DNA from: Durusdinium trenchii
Taxonomy: Eukaryota > Sar > Dinophyceae > Suessiales > Symbiodiniaceae
Reading direction: 5' to 3'
Assembly: GCA_963970005.1 (NCBI GenBank)
Contig: CAXAMN010023662.1
Coordinates: forward strand, 764,958 to 828,957
Length of the DNA: 64,000 nt
Shown: piece after piece, positions 34,237 through 44,384 of the stretch
How the letters are laid out: each line of letters begins with the position of its first letter
How positions within the stretch are numbered: position 1 is the stretch's first letter
Program-made: the position numbers and the translations under genes
Notes under the pieces: generated by a model
What the model saw: the letters and a program-made list of their open reading frames with translations, nothing else
Told to the model about the DNA's origin: nothing
Database searches by the model: none

Positions 34237-34504
34237 GACTCAGGGTTCAAGCAATCGATGAGGAAATTTAGACAAAAATAGAGCATTGAGACTTCTCCGT
34301 ACTTATCCCATGTTCACTCCGCCCAAAAAATCACATTCAAAACTGATGTGATCACCAACCAAGTTCTCGAGGGATTTCGAGTGCTGAAACCGGCTGCGCC
34401 AAAGGCTGCGATGCACAACGACGAGTCACCCCCAAATGGTGGTCAAATCCATGCGACAGTTCCCGAAAAGAAGCATTATGCATTGTGCACTCAAACTCAA
34501 AAGG

Positions 34505-34800
34505 TCAAAGAGTCCAGCTCAGCTCAAGCCGTGCTCCGCTTGCTCCCGCTCTCCTCCAGAAGCTTCCGACTCCGAGCTCGCAAGTCTCGTAGCTGAGCCA
34601 GTACATACTGGCCGCCCACCGGAACGACGGAACGACGGGAAGGACAACGTCCACGGGGAGGTCCCCAATGGACGAAGCGGAGCAAAGCATGCGGGCCCGG
34701 GGTGGTTTCCGAAGCGACGTGGTGGGTGTTTTTTCCCCGAAGCGATTGAAATGCGGAAACACCACCAGAAGCGGAGCAAAGCTTCACCGCCGGAAGCAGA
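34505..34800 (-). CDS. Candidate exon, frame ambiguous
   Basis: A GC-rich stretch with three open minus frames. The best-looking ends VLAQLRDLRARSRKLLEESG, SKRSTA, a charged helix. Function unknown. Confidence 0.3.
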
Positions 34801-35029
34801 AAAATAGCTTTGAAGATCTTGGAAGCTACCTTTGGGAAAAAACGGATTGTTTGAGGCCCCAACAGGTCCCCCCCAACGAGGGCGAGAATCTCCGAGCCTG
34901 GTCACCATGGCCGTAGCAAGGCCAAAGCCTTACAAAGCCAAGTACAGGAATTTGATTAGTCACCTTAAAGATCTTGAAGTAGTAATTAGGCAGTTAGTTA
35001 TCCATGCTTTATCTACTGCAAAGCTATTA

Positions 35030-35145
35030 TAAAGCACCAATTCGACTCAACAAAAATCAAAATAAAAAAAAAAAAAACATAACAAACTTTAAACATATAT
35101 ATATATAAATAAATAAACAAATAAGGCATAAGAATAGTAATAATC
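35030..35145. other. A/T-rich tract
   Basis: Poly-A and (TA)n-like sequence with no coding potential. Confidence 0.7.
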
Positions 35146-35159
35146 CATACTAGTATCCC

Positions 35160-35350
35160 TTTGGGTCCCACTAGGCCGTCCCCGACCGACACGGTCCCGC
35201 CCCCGGCCTCGTCTTGTCCCGGTAACGTCTCGAGGAACGCCGCGGCCTTCACCGAGAGAAGCACCGAGAGCTGCGGGTCGGTCCGTCCGAGCCGCGTCGA
35301 TCGGTGAGAGCGTCAAACGAGGAAACCGAGACGGGGCGAATATGTTTGTT
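35160..35350 (-). CDS. Candidate exon, frame ambiguous
   Basis: One minus frame reads PAALGASLGEGRGVPRDVTG, reminiscent of a Sel1 turn (G-x-G-V-x-x-D). Another reads LSVLLSVKAAAFLETLPGQD, EAGGGTVSVGDGLVGPKG. If the first is right it would extend the Sel1 gene that ends at 35.95 kb, but the splice phase does not support it. Confidence 0.3.
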
Positions 35351-35949
35351 TGGTTGGAGAGATATGTTGCAGATATTTGAGGTATATCTCATGGGTATAA
35401 AACGATGTAGATATAATATAATATATAAATATGGGGTATAGTATATCATGTGTTTCCTCATCTGCTCCTTTTCGTGTCTTTCATGTTTTGAACAAAACAT
35501 TGTCTTGTTTCCAAGGTTTGTCCAAAAATTATTCCATGTGTTTGCATGTACACTTCAAAACTGGAAGAACTCGCAGTGCAGTGCGAAGTTTTCCATCAAT
35601 TGTCATCAATCATACTTTCCAGCTTTTGGTGCACCAATGCACGCAATGTCTAGGCCCACGCAAAGCCACCTTGATACCAGAAAGATCTCAAGAAAACAAA
35701 CATTTTAAAAAAATGAAAAACAAGACCTAGAAATCCATAGGTGTAGCTGTTTCGCCATCTTGCCAATCGGGCCAATCATACCCAATCATTGAGTATGCCT
35801 CATGTAATGTACCATATGTGCCCAAATGTTTGGCTTTGCACAACTCAACTCTGTGTTCAACTCATCACAACCCCACCAGCACACGTTCCGTGTTTTGGTC
35901 GAGAATCACCCAAACGACCCATCCACCATCGGCTCGGCGGCGCCCGGAC

Positions 35950-38900
35950 CTCGGGGTGCCCCAAATCTCGTGCTGAGCGCGCCAAGGAGGCGGCCTTGGC
36001 GAAGTCTTTGTCGCAGGCAACGCCTGACCGAAGTCAACTGGTGGGATGAAGCCAGGGTCGTCCCCACGAAGTGCAGCGGATGCGCCAACCGAAAATGGCC
36101 AAGATATGACTCTGTTGGGCCACTCCTATACATTGCTGCATGCATACTGCAATTGTTAAGTCTCGGATCGTAGACCATGTTGTTCCAATATGTCCAATGC
36201 CTTGCAGACCCATCTCAGGTCACCGAGAGTTGAAGAGGTGTCGGTATCAATCGACCCATATATGAGGCCTTTGACATCTTCCATAATCAGAAGCAAAGGA
36301 CCACAACACCTGGTCACAAAAAAAAGAAAAAACCTGCACATGTCATGCCACGCTCAGACCCGTCACGACCCGAAACAAAAAGAGCACCTTCTGCATAGAG
36401 CAAAGCTAAGTTGAAACAACCTTGGAGCTGGGCCCCAAACTTCGGGCGCGACGGGGTTCTGGTGCGATGCGCGGGAGGCGTGGTCCTATGACCCCTACAT
36501 GACACGACGGGCGGCCCCATGGGGCGTATTCTGTGGGCAGCTCATGCACAAAGGAAGAAAAGGATTCTCTCCAACAGGGTCGCAAAAAGGATGGTTGTCA
36601 CCTGGGGTTCCAAACTCCCAGGGTCCCCATACCCGATCTGCAAGACCTGTGGCCATCGTCCTCGTGTCCACTTTCCCATCATCATCGACCAGAACTGTTC
36701 TCCAACTGTTCCATCGGTTGGCAATCAGACCAAACGATCTCCAGCCATTCGCGGTCGAAGATCCAATCTATTTCCAACCCAGGAACTGAGTCCAGTTTGA
36801 AGCACCCGAAGCACGAAAGCTATAACGGTATAGACATGTCTAGACTACAGTATCGCATGCGATACAGCCGACTCTAGCCCTCTTGTTGCCATGCGAGCTG
36901 CCATTGGGATCGCCCTGGTTTGCAGAAGCTTCCTCAAATGGCTGAGACTGGCGCTGGTCAAGTTCAGAACTGGCTTAACGGTTTGACCACCAGGTCTACA
37001 TGTTCTACCAACTCAATGACGGTGTTCAAGGTCCTCAGAAACGGATGAATATCTAAATATCAGTTGTCTCCAATTCTTTGATTGTCTATCATCGCTATTA
37101 GCAGGGCACTTGGCCAACATCTTCAAATGCGTCGTTCCTGTGTCAAAGTTCCACATCAACTTTGTGTGTGGTTTTAGTCCTCTGGTCATTGCCTTCAACG
37201 GGAAAATGGCGGACACTGCGTCACTTGACTTGCTTACGCAGCGTCCAGATTGATTTGTACTTCGTGACGCCTAGCTCGTTCCGCTTATGGTTCTGCGCTG
37301 CGAACATGATGCGACACCGTGCGCACCGCACGGCGCGGTTCGGGTCGCATTGCGACCACGAGACGTGGGGAGAAAAACGGATCAAGGCGGTTGAAACGCG
37401 TTTGGGCCAGCCACTTGAGTTAGCTTTTGTAAGCGTTCTTTTTTCTAAATGGATTACAATGTTACAATGACCCAACAGGGTGAGAGTCCTGGAGGAAGTA
37501 TAGATGGAAATTTTCAACCATAGTCTTAAAGTCTTAGAGTCTAGGACGCTTGGGTTCTATACATTCTAGTTCAAGGACTCCTGTCATCAACCATGAGTTC
37601 ACAAGCAGCATAGATGGCCAACATGCTTCTCTCTAATTACAGTACTCGGCAAAGAAACTTGGGATTCAATGATGTGTTCATCGGTTTGGCGATGTTCATG
37701 TCCCAAACTCGTACACAAAACGTCCAACGACCATGGCTGCCAGGCGCTGCCAGGCGCACGGAGACTCGGTCGTCTGACACGGCGCTTGCGCTTGCGTGAC
37801 GGAGTTGTGGTGGATCCGGCTACATCGAAACCGCTCGTGAAGCAGCGAAGAAACACCATGCGAGACGCCCAACTTCCCAGTATGCTGAAGTCTAACAGCT
37901 CTCAAACCAAATCCGCAATGGTGGCGAAAGGAATTGCCTCGCATAATGAGGCCAACAACTGTCCATCGGGCAGAAGTACCCGAAGATTTGGAAGGCTAAC
38001 TCCCAAGTCATTGGCAATGCGCTTGTGAGTATCCCAGGCCAGGTCAGACTCGTTTGCACTCAATCGAAATACCGCATGTCCAGCCAAATCCCAGCATGTC
38101 AGCACAGCTTGATCATCTTCCAAGGCGACGCCTGCTTGCAAGACGTAGTCTTTACCAAAGTCAGAAACATAGCTACCGGTTGCAAACACGGGAATGCTGC
38201 ATTGTCCCTCATCGTTCACTCCGCAAGCAACGGCGCTCCATCACTTTGCAAAAGCACTGAATGAAGCCCTCCTGCAGAAACTTGCGTGTAGCGCATTCCC
38301 TCCTCCAAAGGTAGAATGTCGCATTGTCCACCATCGTTCATCCCGCAAGCAACAGCGTTCCCATCACTTCGCAGAAGCACTNNNNNNNNNNCGTTCATCC
38401 CGCAAGCAACAGCGTTCCCATCACTTCGCAGAAGCACTGAATGACCACCTCCTGCAGAAACTTGAGTGTAGCACATTCCCTCTTTCACAGGTGGAATGTT
38501 GCATTGTCCAAAAATGTTTGCTTCCGCAAGTAACAGCGCTCCCATCACTTCCCAGAAGGACTGAATGAATAAATCCTGCAGAAGACATTGCCACAAGCGG
38601 GAGAACAATATGAGTAGAATTTGCATCTTGGGCCAAAAGTTTCTCTTTGTGTCTTTTGTTTTCCTGCGAAATGACTCTAGGATGTGCCTGTGAAAGCCAA
38701 GCAAATCGCCCCAGCAGCCATGTTGCACCATCGGAAGCCACCGACGAAAACACACTGCCAAGTTGACATGTTTTTTCACGCACCACTCCCGCTGACTTCC
38801 CGCCACGAGGTGATGGGACAAAATGGAGGTTGGGTGATGGGACAGAGCAAACTTGGATCGTGAAGTTGGTGGGTCAAATCTTGTGAGCCACAAAGAATGT

Positions 38901-40462
38901 GCCTTCCCCTTCTCCCCGTTGCTGGGAAATCGACACCAATACAACTCTCCTTGGCCCAGCCGGGCAAGGGTGGAAAAGCTTTGGAAAACCCCATCAACTC
39001 ACGGTGGGCGGTGAGATTCAGTGGAGGTCACCTGATGCAGCCAACTACTTACTACTCAATATCATCTTGCGCCTCCCACGCTGCGAATTTGGTAACAAGC
39101 CTAGGGCAGGGTCACCTGGAAGGAAGGCCATCCCTGGAAGGATCCCTGTCGATCGGCATCAAGGGCCGATGGTCGAACCAAGAATCATAGAAGCTCCTGG
39201 CCCTCTCGTAGTCTTGTTCGACACCAAGCCCCTGCGGCTGAAGGTTGTGTCAGCGTCAATAGAGGCTGAATCGGTTGCTGATGAATCAGCAAACGAAACC
39301 GCTGAATAGATCTCATGCACAGAAATGCATTGTCTGGTTGGGTGTTAAACCATCCCATATTCTTCTCAATTGGATGATTGTAGCAACATGGGATAGATGA
39401 TCATTTGATAGTTGTATTCCTGGCAACCCACAGGATTTTGCAGACAGGTGTTTTTCCATTTGGCTGATTGAATTCATCTTCATGCCGGCTATCTGCTATC
39501 TTTTATCCCGATCAACCAATGAAACGGGTCACGAACCGTCGCCGGAGAGAAACCCAGCAGCACGATCGCTCTCAGGGGCAAAACATGAAAAACATGCTGT
39601 GGTGGTCCTGCAGGGTGAAAATCAAAAGCTCCGATGGGACATAAAACATCCTTTAGGCCCTTCCTAGATATCGTGCAGTTGTTTCTTTTTGGGTGGCCCA
39701 GATTCATGATCTAGGGCCTAGGGTCTGGGCCCATCTAAAAATCCTTAAAATGCCGGGCCAAGCCCTTCAGAACAACGTCCTTTTTGTTTGCTCGCTCTCG
39801 TTTTTGCAGGCCACACACGCCATTTCCCGCCGGCCTGGGCGTAGAGGACGCCCAAGTTGCACTGGGCCGCCGCATGGTTTTGCTTGGCTGCGAGGCGGCA
39901 GAGCTCCACAGCACGAGAGAGGTCCTGGAGGAGCTCGTGCGGCGCTCCGCGTCGCTCCGATGCTCCGCACCCGGAGGTTGGTTCGACGTTCGTTCTTCGG
40001 TCACCGAAGTGGTACATATCATACAGTTCCGAAACGGAACGCACTCCTCACTGGTATGGACCATGAAAAAAAGCTGTGGTATGGCAGCAAATATCAAAAA
40101 TCGTATATATATAAAATATATGACCAATCAGTCAGCACCTCCCAAGGACTTTGGCCTTCCACCACACTGCTGGGTCCTTTGGCCTTCCGTGGCCCGTGAG
40201 CAGGGCAGCACCAAGGGCATACTGTGCCTGTGGAAGCCCAACCGGCGCGACTGCGCCAAGCAGAAGGTATAGGAGAATGATGGACACCGAAACGGCAATT
40301 TGCTGGTCGTGTTTCATTCTGAGGTAGGTTGCCGTCTTGTTTCGCAAGCATTCGCAAGCTCACATGACACCAACACCGAAGGAAAAAAGAGCTCGCCCGG
40401 CCTCAGCATTGCCCAACTCTGCCGCGCGTTCCAGCAGTGCTGGATCCATCATGAACCGCCCA
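35950..40462 (-). CDS. Sel1-repeat protein gene, five exons seen
   Basis: Sel1 repeats are roughly 36-44 residue helical hairpins that scaffold protein complexes. Exons in order: 40462-40402 (MMDPALLERAAELGNAE), 40227-40177 (AQYALGAALLTGHGRPK), 39924-39835 (DLSRAVELCRLAAKQNHAAA then QCNLGVLYAQ), 36458-36388 (RPKFGAQLQGCFNLALLYAE), 36023-35950 (GVACDKDFAKAASLARSARD then LGHPE). The repeat pattern A-E-x-G-x-A-x-AQ-x-x-LG-x-x-Y-x-x-G is clear, and junctions 1-2, 2-3 and 4-5 are in phase, using GC, GA and GT donors. The 39.8-36.5 kb interval between exons three and four contains the RCC1/ubiquitin-like unit and the N gap, so the two halves could also belong to two genes. Confidence 0.82.
37221..37430 (-). 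CDS. Candidate exon, basic with CARC motif
   Basis: The minus frame reads NSSGWPKRVSTALIRFSPHV, SWSQCDPNRAVRCARCRIMF, AAQNHKRNELGVTKYKSIWT, LRKQVK and TGA. GC-rich at third positions. It lies in the gap of the Sel1 gene, so it is either a nested element or an exon of an overlapping gene. Unrecognised. Confidence 0.4.
   Translation of the reverse strand, partial: TKANSSGWPKRVSTALIRFSPHVSWSQCDPNRAVRCARCRIMFAAQNHKRNELGVTKYKSIWTLRKQVK
37902..38600 (-). pseudogene. RCC1 repeats plus ubiquitin-like domain (copy 2)
   Basis: About three tandem units of roughly 150 bp encode RCC1-type blades (GGQCDILPLEEGMRYTQVSA then GGLHSVLLQSDG). They are followed by FGKDYVLQAGVALEDDQA and a ubiquitin-like segment (FRLSANESDLAWDTHK, LGVSLPNLRVLLPDGQLLAS). 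In dinoflagellates this combination is usual in proteins annotated as HERC-type E3 ligases (established knowledge of the lineage). Two frame breaks are visible: a missing G near 38235 (GATGGAGC where GATGGGAGC is expected) and a shift in an A run near 38509. Start, most of the propeller and C-terminus are absent. It may be a pseudogene, or the breaks may be sequencing error next to the gap. Confidence 0.8.
38382..38391. other. Assembly gap (10 N)
   Basis: Ten unresolved bases. The 47 bp immediately left (38335-38381) and right (38392-38438) are identical, so the gap is probably an unmerged overlap and not missing DNA. Confidence 0.95.
38640..39740. other. No supported gene
   Basis: Intron-like sequence between the RCC1 unit and the Sel1 exon at 39.9 kb. 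No domain or exon with splice sites was seen. Confidence 0.35.
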
Positions 40463-40559
40463 CTGCGACAAGCGCAGGACAGTGGGAACACATGCTTTCC
40501 TTGATCACGACTCAGGAATCGCTGGACAGGACCCGCACCAGCAAGCCGCATGGAGACCT

Positions 40560-42190
40560 TCTTTTCATCTACCTCCAGTTGATGTGCTAGGGCCTAGGGA
40601 GATAAGAAAACTAGAGGCTGATTTGGCAGACCGCTCAGATTCTTTGCATGATCGTATCAAAATCTCCACAGTCTTGAGAAAGAGTTGCACAAAGAATCCT
40701 GTTGTTAGGCAAGGTGCCAAGCACGTTGACAACCTGTGACACTTGCAGCCTGTGCCTTCGCCTTGACAGGCACAGCTCCCGTTTAGGGAGTCGATGGATT
40801 GGTGAAATCCCTTACTCCAGCTTGCGACGTGCAAGTTTCAGAGGCAATACGTGCTTCTGTCTGCTGTCGGAGACAAGTGTCTAGTACACGAATTAATTAG
40901 TGTGAAAATATGTGAATATGATGAGATAAATACCTAGTCATACCTAGTCCAACAAAAGATCTCGACCAGCTCGAAGGTCATGTTCACACCTCACGTCTTG
41001 TATCTTGTTGCTGTGATAAGCCGAATCAGCTGCGCACGATGGTATCAGAAGAATCCGCTGCTGTGTAGATCAAGTCAAGACGTGCTCGTGAAAGTTTGGA
41101 ACTCGCATGCTACTCAAGCACTCACACCTGGAGACATGAGTATACTTGAGCTGGGGGAAATATACTTGATCAGAAAAGAAACAGATCAAAGTTGGGAAAA
41201 TCAAAGCATTTGACGAGCTCTCGGGATTGGGGAACTCCCGGCATCGCTCCGAGTTTGGCTCCCTGTTTAATGGGGAAGGACTGGATACCCCCAGCTCCTT
41301 ATCTCCCTGAGCACCAGCTAGTCGATCGCACAAACTGTCCATTTAGATATCTTCCAATCCTTCTGCCCCAGGAGATTTGCACGCCGTTTTTCCAGGAGAA
41401 TTGCCCGACTTACAGCACGACGCGGAAATCAAAGGACGCCTGGAACGGAGGCTGAGCATGCTTGCGGACAGGGAAAGTGGCACGACGTCCTGTTGATGGT
41501 GGACCCACGATGTCCCATGTATCTTCATGTATCTTCCAAAGATTGGGTCTCTCCAGGTTTCAAGGGTGGAAATGCAGACTCAAGCAGGTCCACCCGTTGT
41601 CGTCTTTCGGGTCGAAGCAGGTCCACCCTGCCCGCCTCGGCCTAGCCGCTACAGAAGCCATTGACGGAGCCTGGCCACCACCATGGGTCTCCATGCAGGG
41701 TGATTGATCTATCTCGTTTCCTGGCCAAACATGGCCAAACGCTTATCACATAATATCACCGTTTTGCCTTTGATTCGGCGCACCAACAGCCATAGAGCAC
41801 TCCGCAAAGCCGGGCACAAACGTCAATGAATGCACTTGAGTGGCAGGAACTCGGCCAATGAAAGCGATGACTTCAGAGTTTCATCACAACTAGCTCTGAT
41901 AGGGTCTCACAGGGTCTTAGGATAATGCTCTGGTTTAAACAATAATGGAGTAAACATAGTGGTTGGATGGTGAAACAAACAGGAAAATCTGATGGAGTCC
42001 ATAGGTACACTTGCAGGGCATTTCAAGATCCCAAGGTCTATTTCCCACATGTATGCCACGAGCGCGCACTGAGAAAGACCAGGGAGATTCAAAAAGCTGA
42101 CCCTAAAATGCCCTAAAAATGACTGCACAGTCAACCAATGGCCGGCGACGAGGAACTTGTAAACCGTGCACATTCAACCCACCGTGCAAA
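40560..42190. other. Weak exon candidates only
   Basis: A minus-strand frame at 41225-41342 (DRLAGAQGDKELGVSSPSPL then NREPNSERCREFPNPESS) is the best candidate. Nothing else has domain or splice support. Confidence 0.3.
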
Positions 42191-42198
42191 CCAGGTGT

Positions 42199-42310
42199 CT
42201 ATGCTCCCATGTCCAAGCGTTTTCCGGTGGTCAGACAGGTCGCGGCCTCTGTGTCCAAGGAAGCCTTTGGCGGCTTGCCGTTTTCCATCTTGAAGTGAGA
42301 AGGCAGCAAT
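42199..42310 (-). CDS. Candidate C-terminal exon, unrecognised
   Basis: The minus frame reads LPSHFKMENGKPPKASLDTE, AATCLTTGKRLDMGA and TAG. It has no domain. A second frame over it is also open. Confidence 0.35.
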
Positions 42311-42414
42311 CTCACCTGACCCAGGCCACAGGGAGACAGGGAGAGTGCTTGGCCACAACCCACTTTGGTGGCCAGCGTGTGGTGGAAAGCCGGAAGAAAG
42401 TTCAAAAAAGCACC

Positions 42415-42530
42415 TTAAAGCCGAGAGAGAAACGGAATGACTTCTTGTTACTACTAGTAAGGCACTTGTTACTACTAGCGTGGCACTTGTTACTAATAGC
42501 TTCTTGTTACTACTAGTTTAAAGCCGAGAG
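42415..42530. mobile_element. Direct-repeat-flanked CTTGTTACTACTAG array
   Basis: A perfect 13-bp direct repeat, ttaaagccgagag, lies at 42415-42427 and 42518-42530. Between them are 90 bp containing four units that each hold cttgttact(a)ctag: 17, 21, 21 and 17 bp. The flanking repeat looks like a target-site duplication of a small non-autonomous element (inference). No coding capacity, no terminal inverted repeats apparent. A related array lies at 11.56-11.70 kb in the opposite orientation. Confidence 0.6.
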
Positions 42531-42939
42531 GTCTATGTTCCACAATATCCCTAGATTCAAGGTGGACTGTTGAGCGGAGCCGGAAAAGTTCTTAATGTAG
42601 TCCTTCAAAATATCCCCTGCTTGGGGGAAACCTTCGGCCTGTCATCGGTATGCCAGCAGCACGTTCAGAATTAAAAGTGATCTGGCCGCAGAATTCCCCC
42701 CTTGTTGAGGTCAGGCAGGGCCTGTACATTTGAGGATATCGCCCTCTGGAGCGGTTTTCCTTGTGATACAGGGAGGTTGTTCGAGGTTACTCTGAAAAGC
42801 CACATGTCTGTATGATAAGTGGGTTACATGTTCAATGACATATAGAACCAACTGGAACAGAAAACTGCAGAAAGGAAAAGGGAAAGATCTCGGGCACATA
42901 CCAGTGAAAGTGAGTACCATCCATAACTCTGGGCATCAA

Positions 42940-43208
42940 TTGTCTCGCCATCTAGCTTTGACATACATCATGTGGCTGCCCCATGTGGCTCGCGAATCCA
43001 GCACAAAAGCTAAATGCATCCTGGGGATCTTCTTTTCAACACAAGACTTCGCAGGGATGACTCTCAGACCAGCAAGGGGGCCAAGAAAATCTATCTTTCC
43101 AATGCACCTGGCCAGCCCAAATGGGTGTTGTAAGATTTGTTTTGGTCTTCTTCTGTGGTGCACATGCAAAACTTGCAATGGACACTTATCAAGAAACCAA
43201 GTTGCCAT
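42940..43208 (-). CDS. Candidate exon, unrecognised
   Basis: The minus frame reads KCPLQVLHVHHRRRPKQILQ, HPFGLARCIGKIDFLGPLAG, LRVIPAKSCVEKKIPRMHLA, FVLDSRATWG. The opposite strand is open too. Confidence 0.35.
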
Positions 43209-43399
43209 GGTTCAAATAGCCCACATAGAGCCTGAGCCAGCATGGTGGGATGGGCTCAAAAGTATCTTATATTATATCTGATATTGATACTGGGTCGCAC
43301 AAAAGATTGAGCGACGCGAGCAATGAAGCTTCACGAGGACTGCTTCAGATCATGGGCAAATATGGGCATGTATAGCAAGTAAGCAAGTATGTAGGTCTA

Positions 43400-43574
43400 G
43401 TCGATGTTGCTTGTTGTTGCTTGACCCTTTGCAAAACAGCTCAGCCCAACTGTCTTCAGCCCCGCTTTCCATGTCAAGGCCCCACCTGTCGCCTTCAACT
43501 TTAAAGACATACGGGGTTTTGGCGTCCTGCGAGAAAGGTGCATGGCCCGGCCAGTTTGAAGAAAAAACGAAAGC
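43400..43574 (-). CDS. Exon, unrecognised protein
   Basis: A frame without start codon reads AFVFSSNWPGHAPFSQDAKT, PYVFKVEGDRWGLDMESGAE, DSWAELFCKGSSNNKQHR. Its composition is far better than the two other open frames over it. An upstream segment near 43.73 kb (KVTPTAEDSKKWPFHGR with a GTCTGA donor) may be the preceding exon. Family not recognised. It could be downstream of the WD40 exons. Confidence 0.5.
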
Positions 43575-44272
43575 CCGGGCTGAATGATGCTTTCACATCC
43601 TTCCACCAAGCGTATGTCGCAGTCATCCAGTTTCATGTCGTTTCACCCATCAAACGGTTGCAGGTCGTTCCATATCTCAGACTCGGCCGTGAAACGGCCA
43701 TTTCTTCGAGTCCTCGGCCGTTGGGGTGACTTTGATGCTCATCAACAGCTGCCGTGAACCAGCTGCAAACTTCTTCACCTCAAGTGCGAGACGGTGACTA
43801 CGGTCACGGTGGTGCTGTCAGCCCGGTAGGCCCAGCTACTTCACACTGCTGCTGGAGTCTTTGGGTGTACACACCGCGCATGGCGCATTTAGCACTGCAC
43901 TGGGGCACCACAAAAAGATCTTCATAAGACGGTCTTTCAACGCGCACACTACACTGGGCTGCTGCTGCTAATGCCCGACACAAAGCCAGCCGATCACATA
44001 ACAAAGGTCACTAGGGTGTCCAATAGATGGTGTAACTCTCATGCATGTGTTTCAGTAAGCCATAAATTGTTTTGTCGCATTTTACGCCATACATATTTAA
44101 TGCTCCAAACTGCAAACCTCTTGGGACACTTGAAGGTTGAAAGGAGATCATCTGGAAACATCTACTTCATGATCTGATTCACAAATTTGCATCCCCAGAA
44201 AAGGAACAACATGACATGGGTCACACCTCTTAGAACAGATTGAGACAATCTTCCTCTTCCAGTTGAGAGTAC

Positions 44273-44384
44273 CTGTCTTCCGGCAATCTGGTGCCAAGAC
44301 ACTGTGAAGTCGCGACAAAGAGCTAGGACAATGTCTTTCCCAGCAGTTGTGGCTTGCACCACAGGCTTGGAGCACTTGTAGGTC
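44273..44384 (-). CDS. WD40 exon, last seen
   Basis: TYKCSKPVVQATTAGKDIVL, ALCRDFTVSWHQIAGRQ between CTAGCCAG and GTACTC. The split codon with the preceding exon gives R. Confidence 0.78.

Noticed and set aside
35160..35350. Further Sel1 exon (ALGASLGEGRGVPRDV)
   Set aside because: Motif similarity is short, and the only acceptor (CCGCAG) gives the wrong phase after the 35950 donor.
37902..38220. Small intact gene starting MNDEGQCSIPVFATG
   Set aside because: The methionine is internal to an RCC1 blade. The true upstream frame is recovered by one base shift, so this is a fragment.
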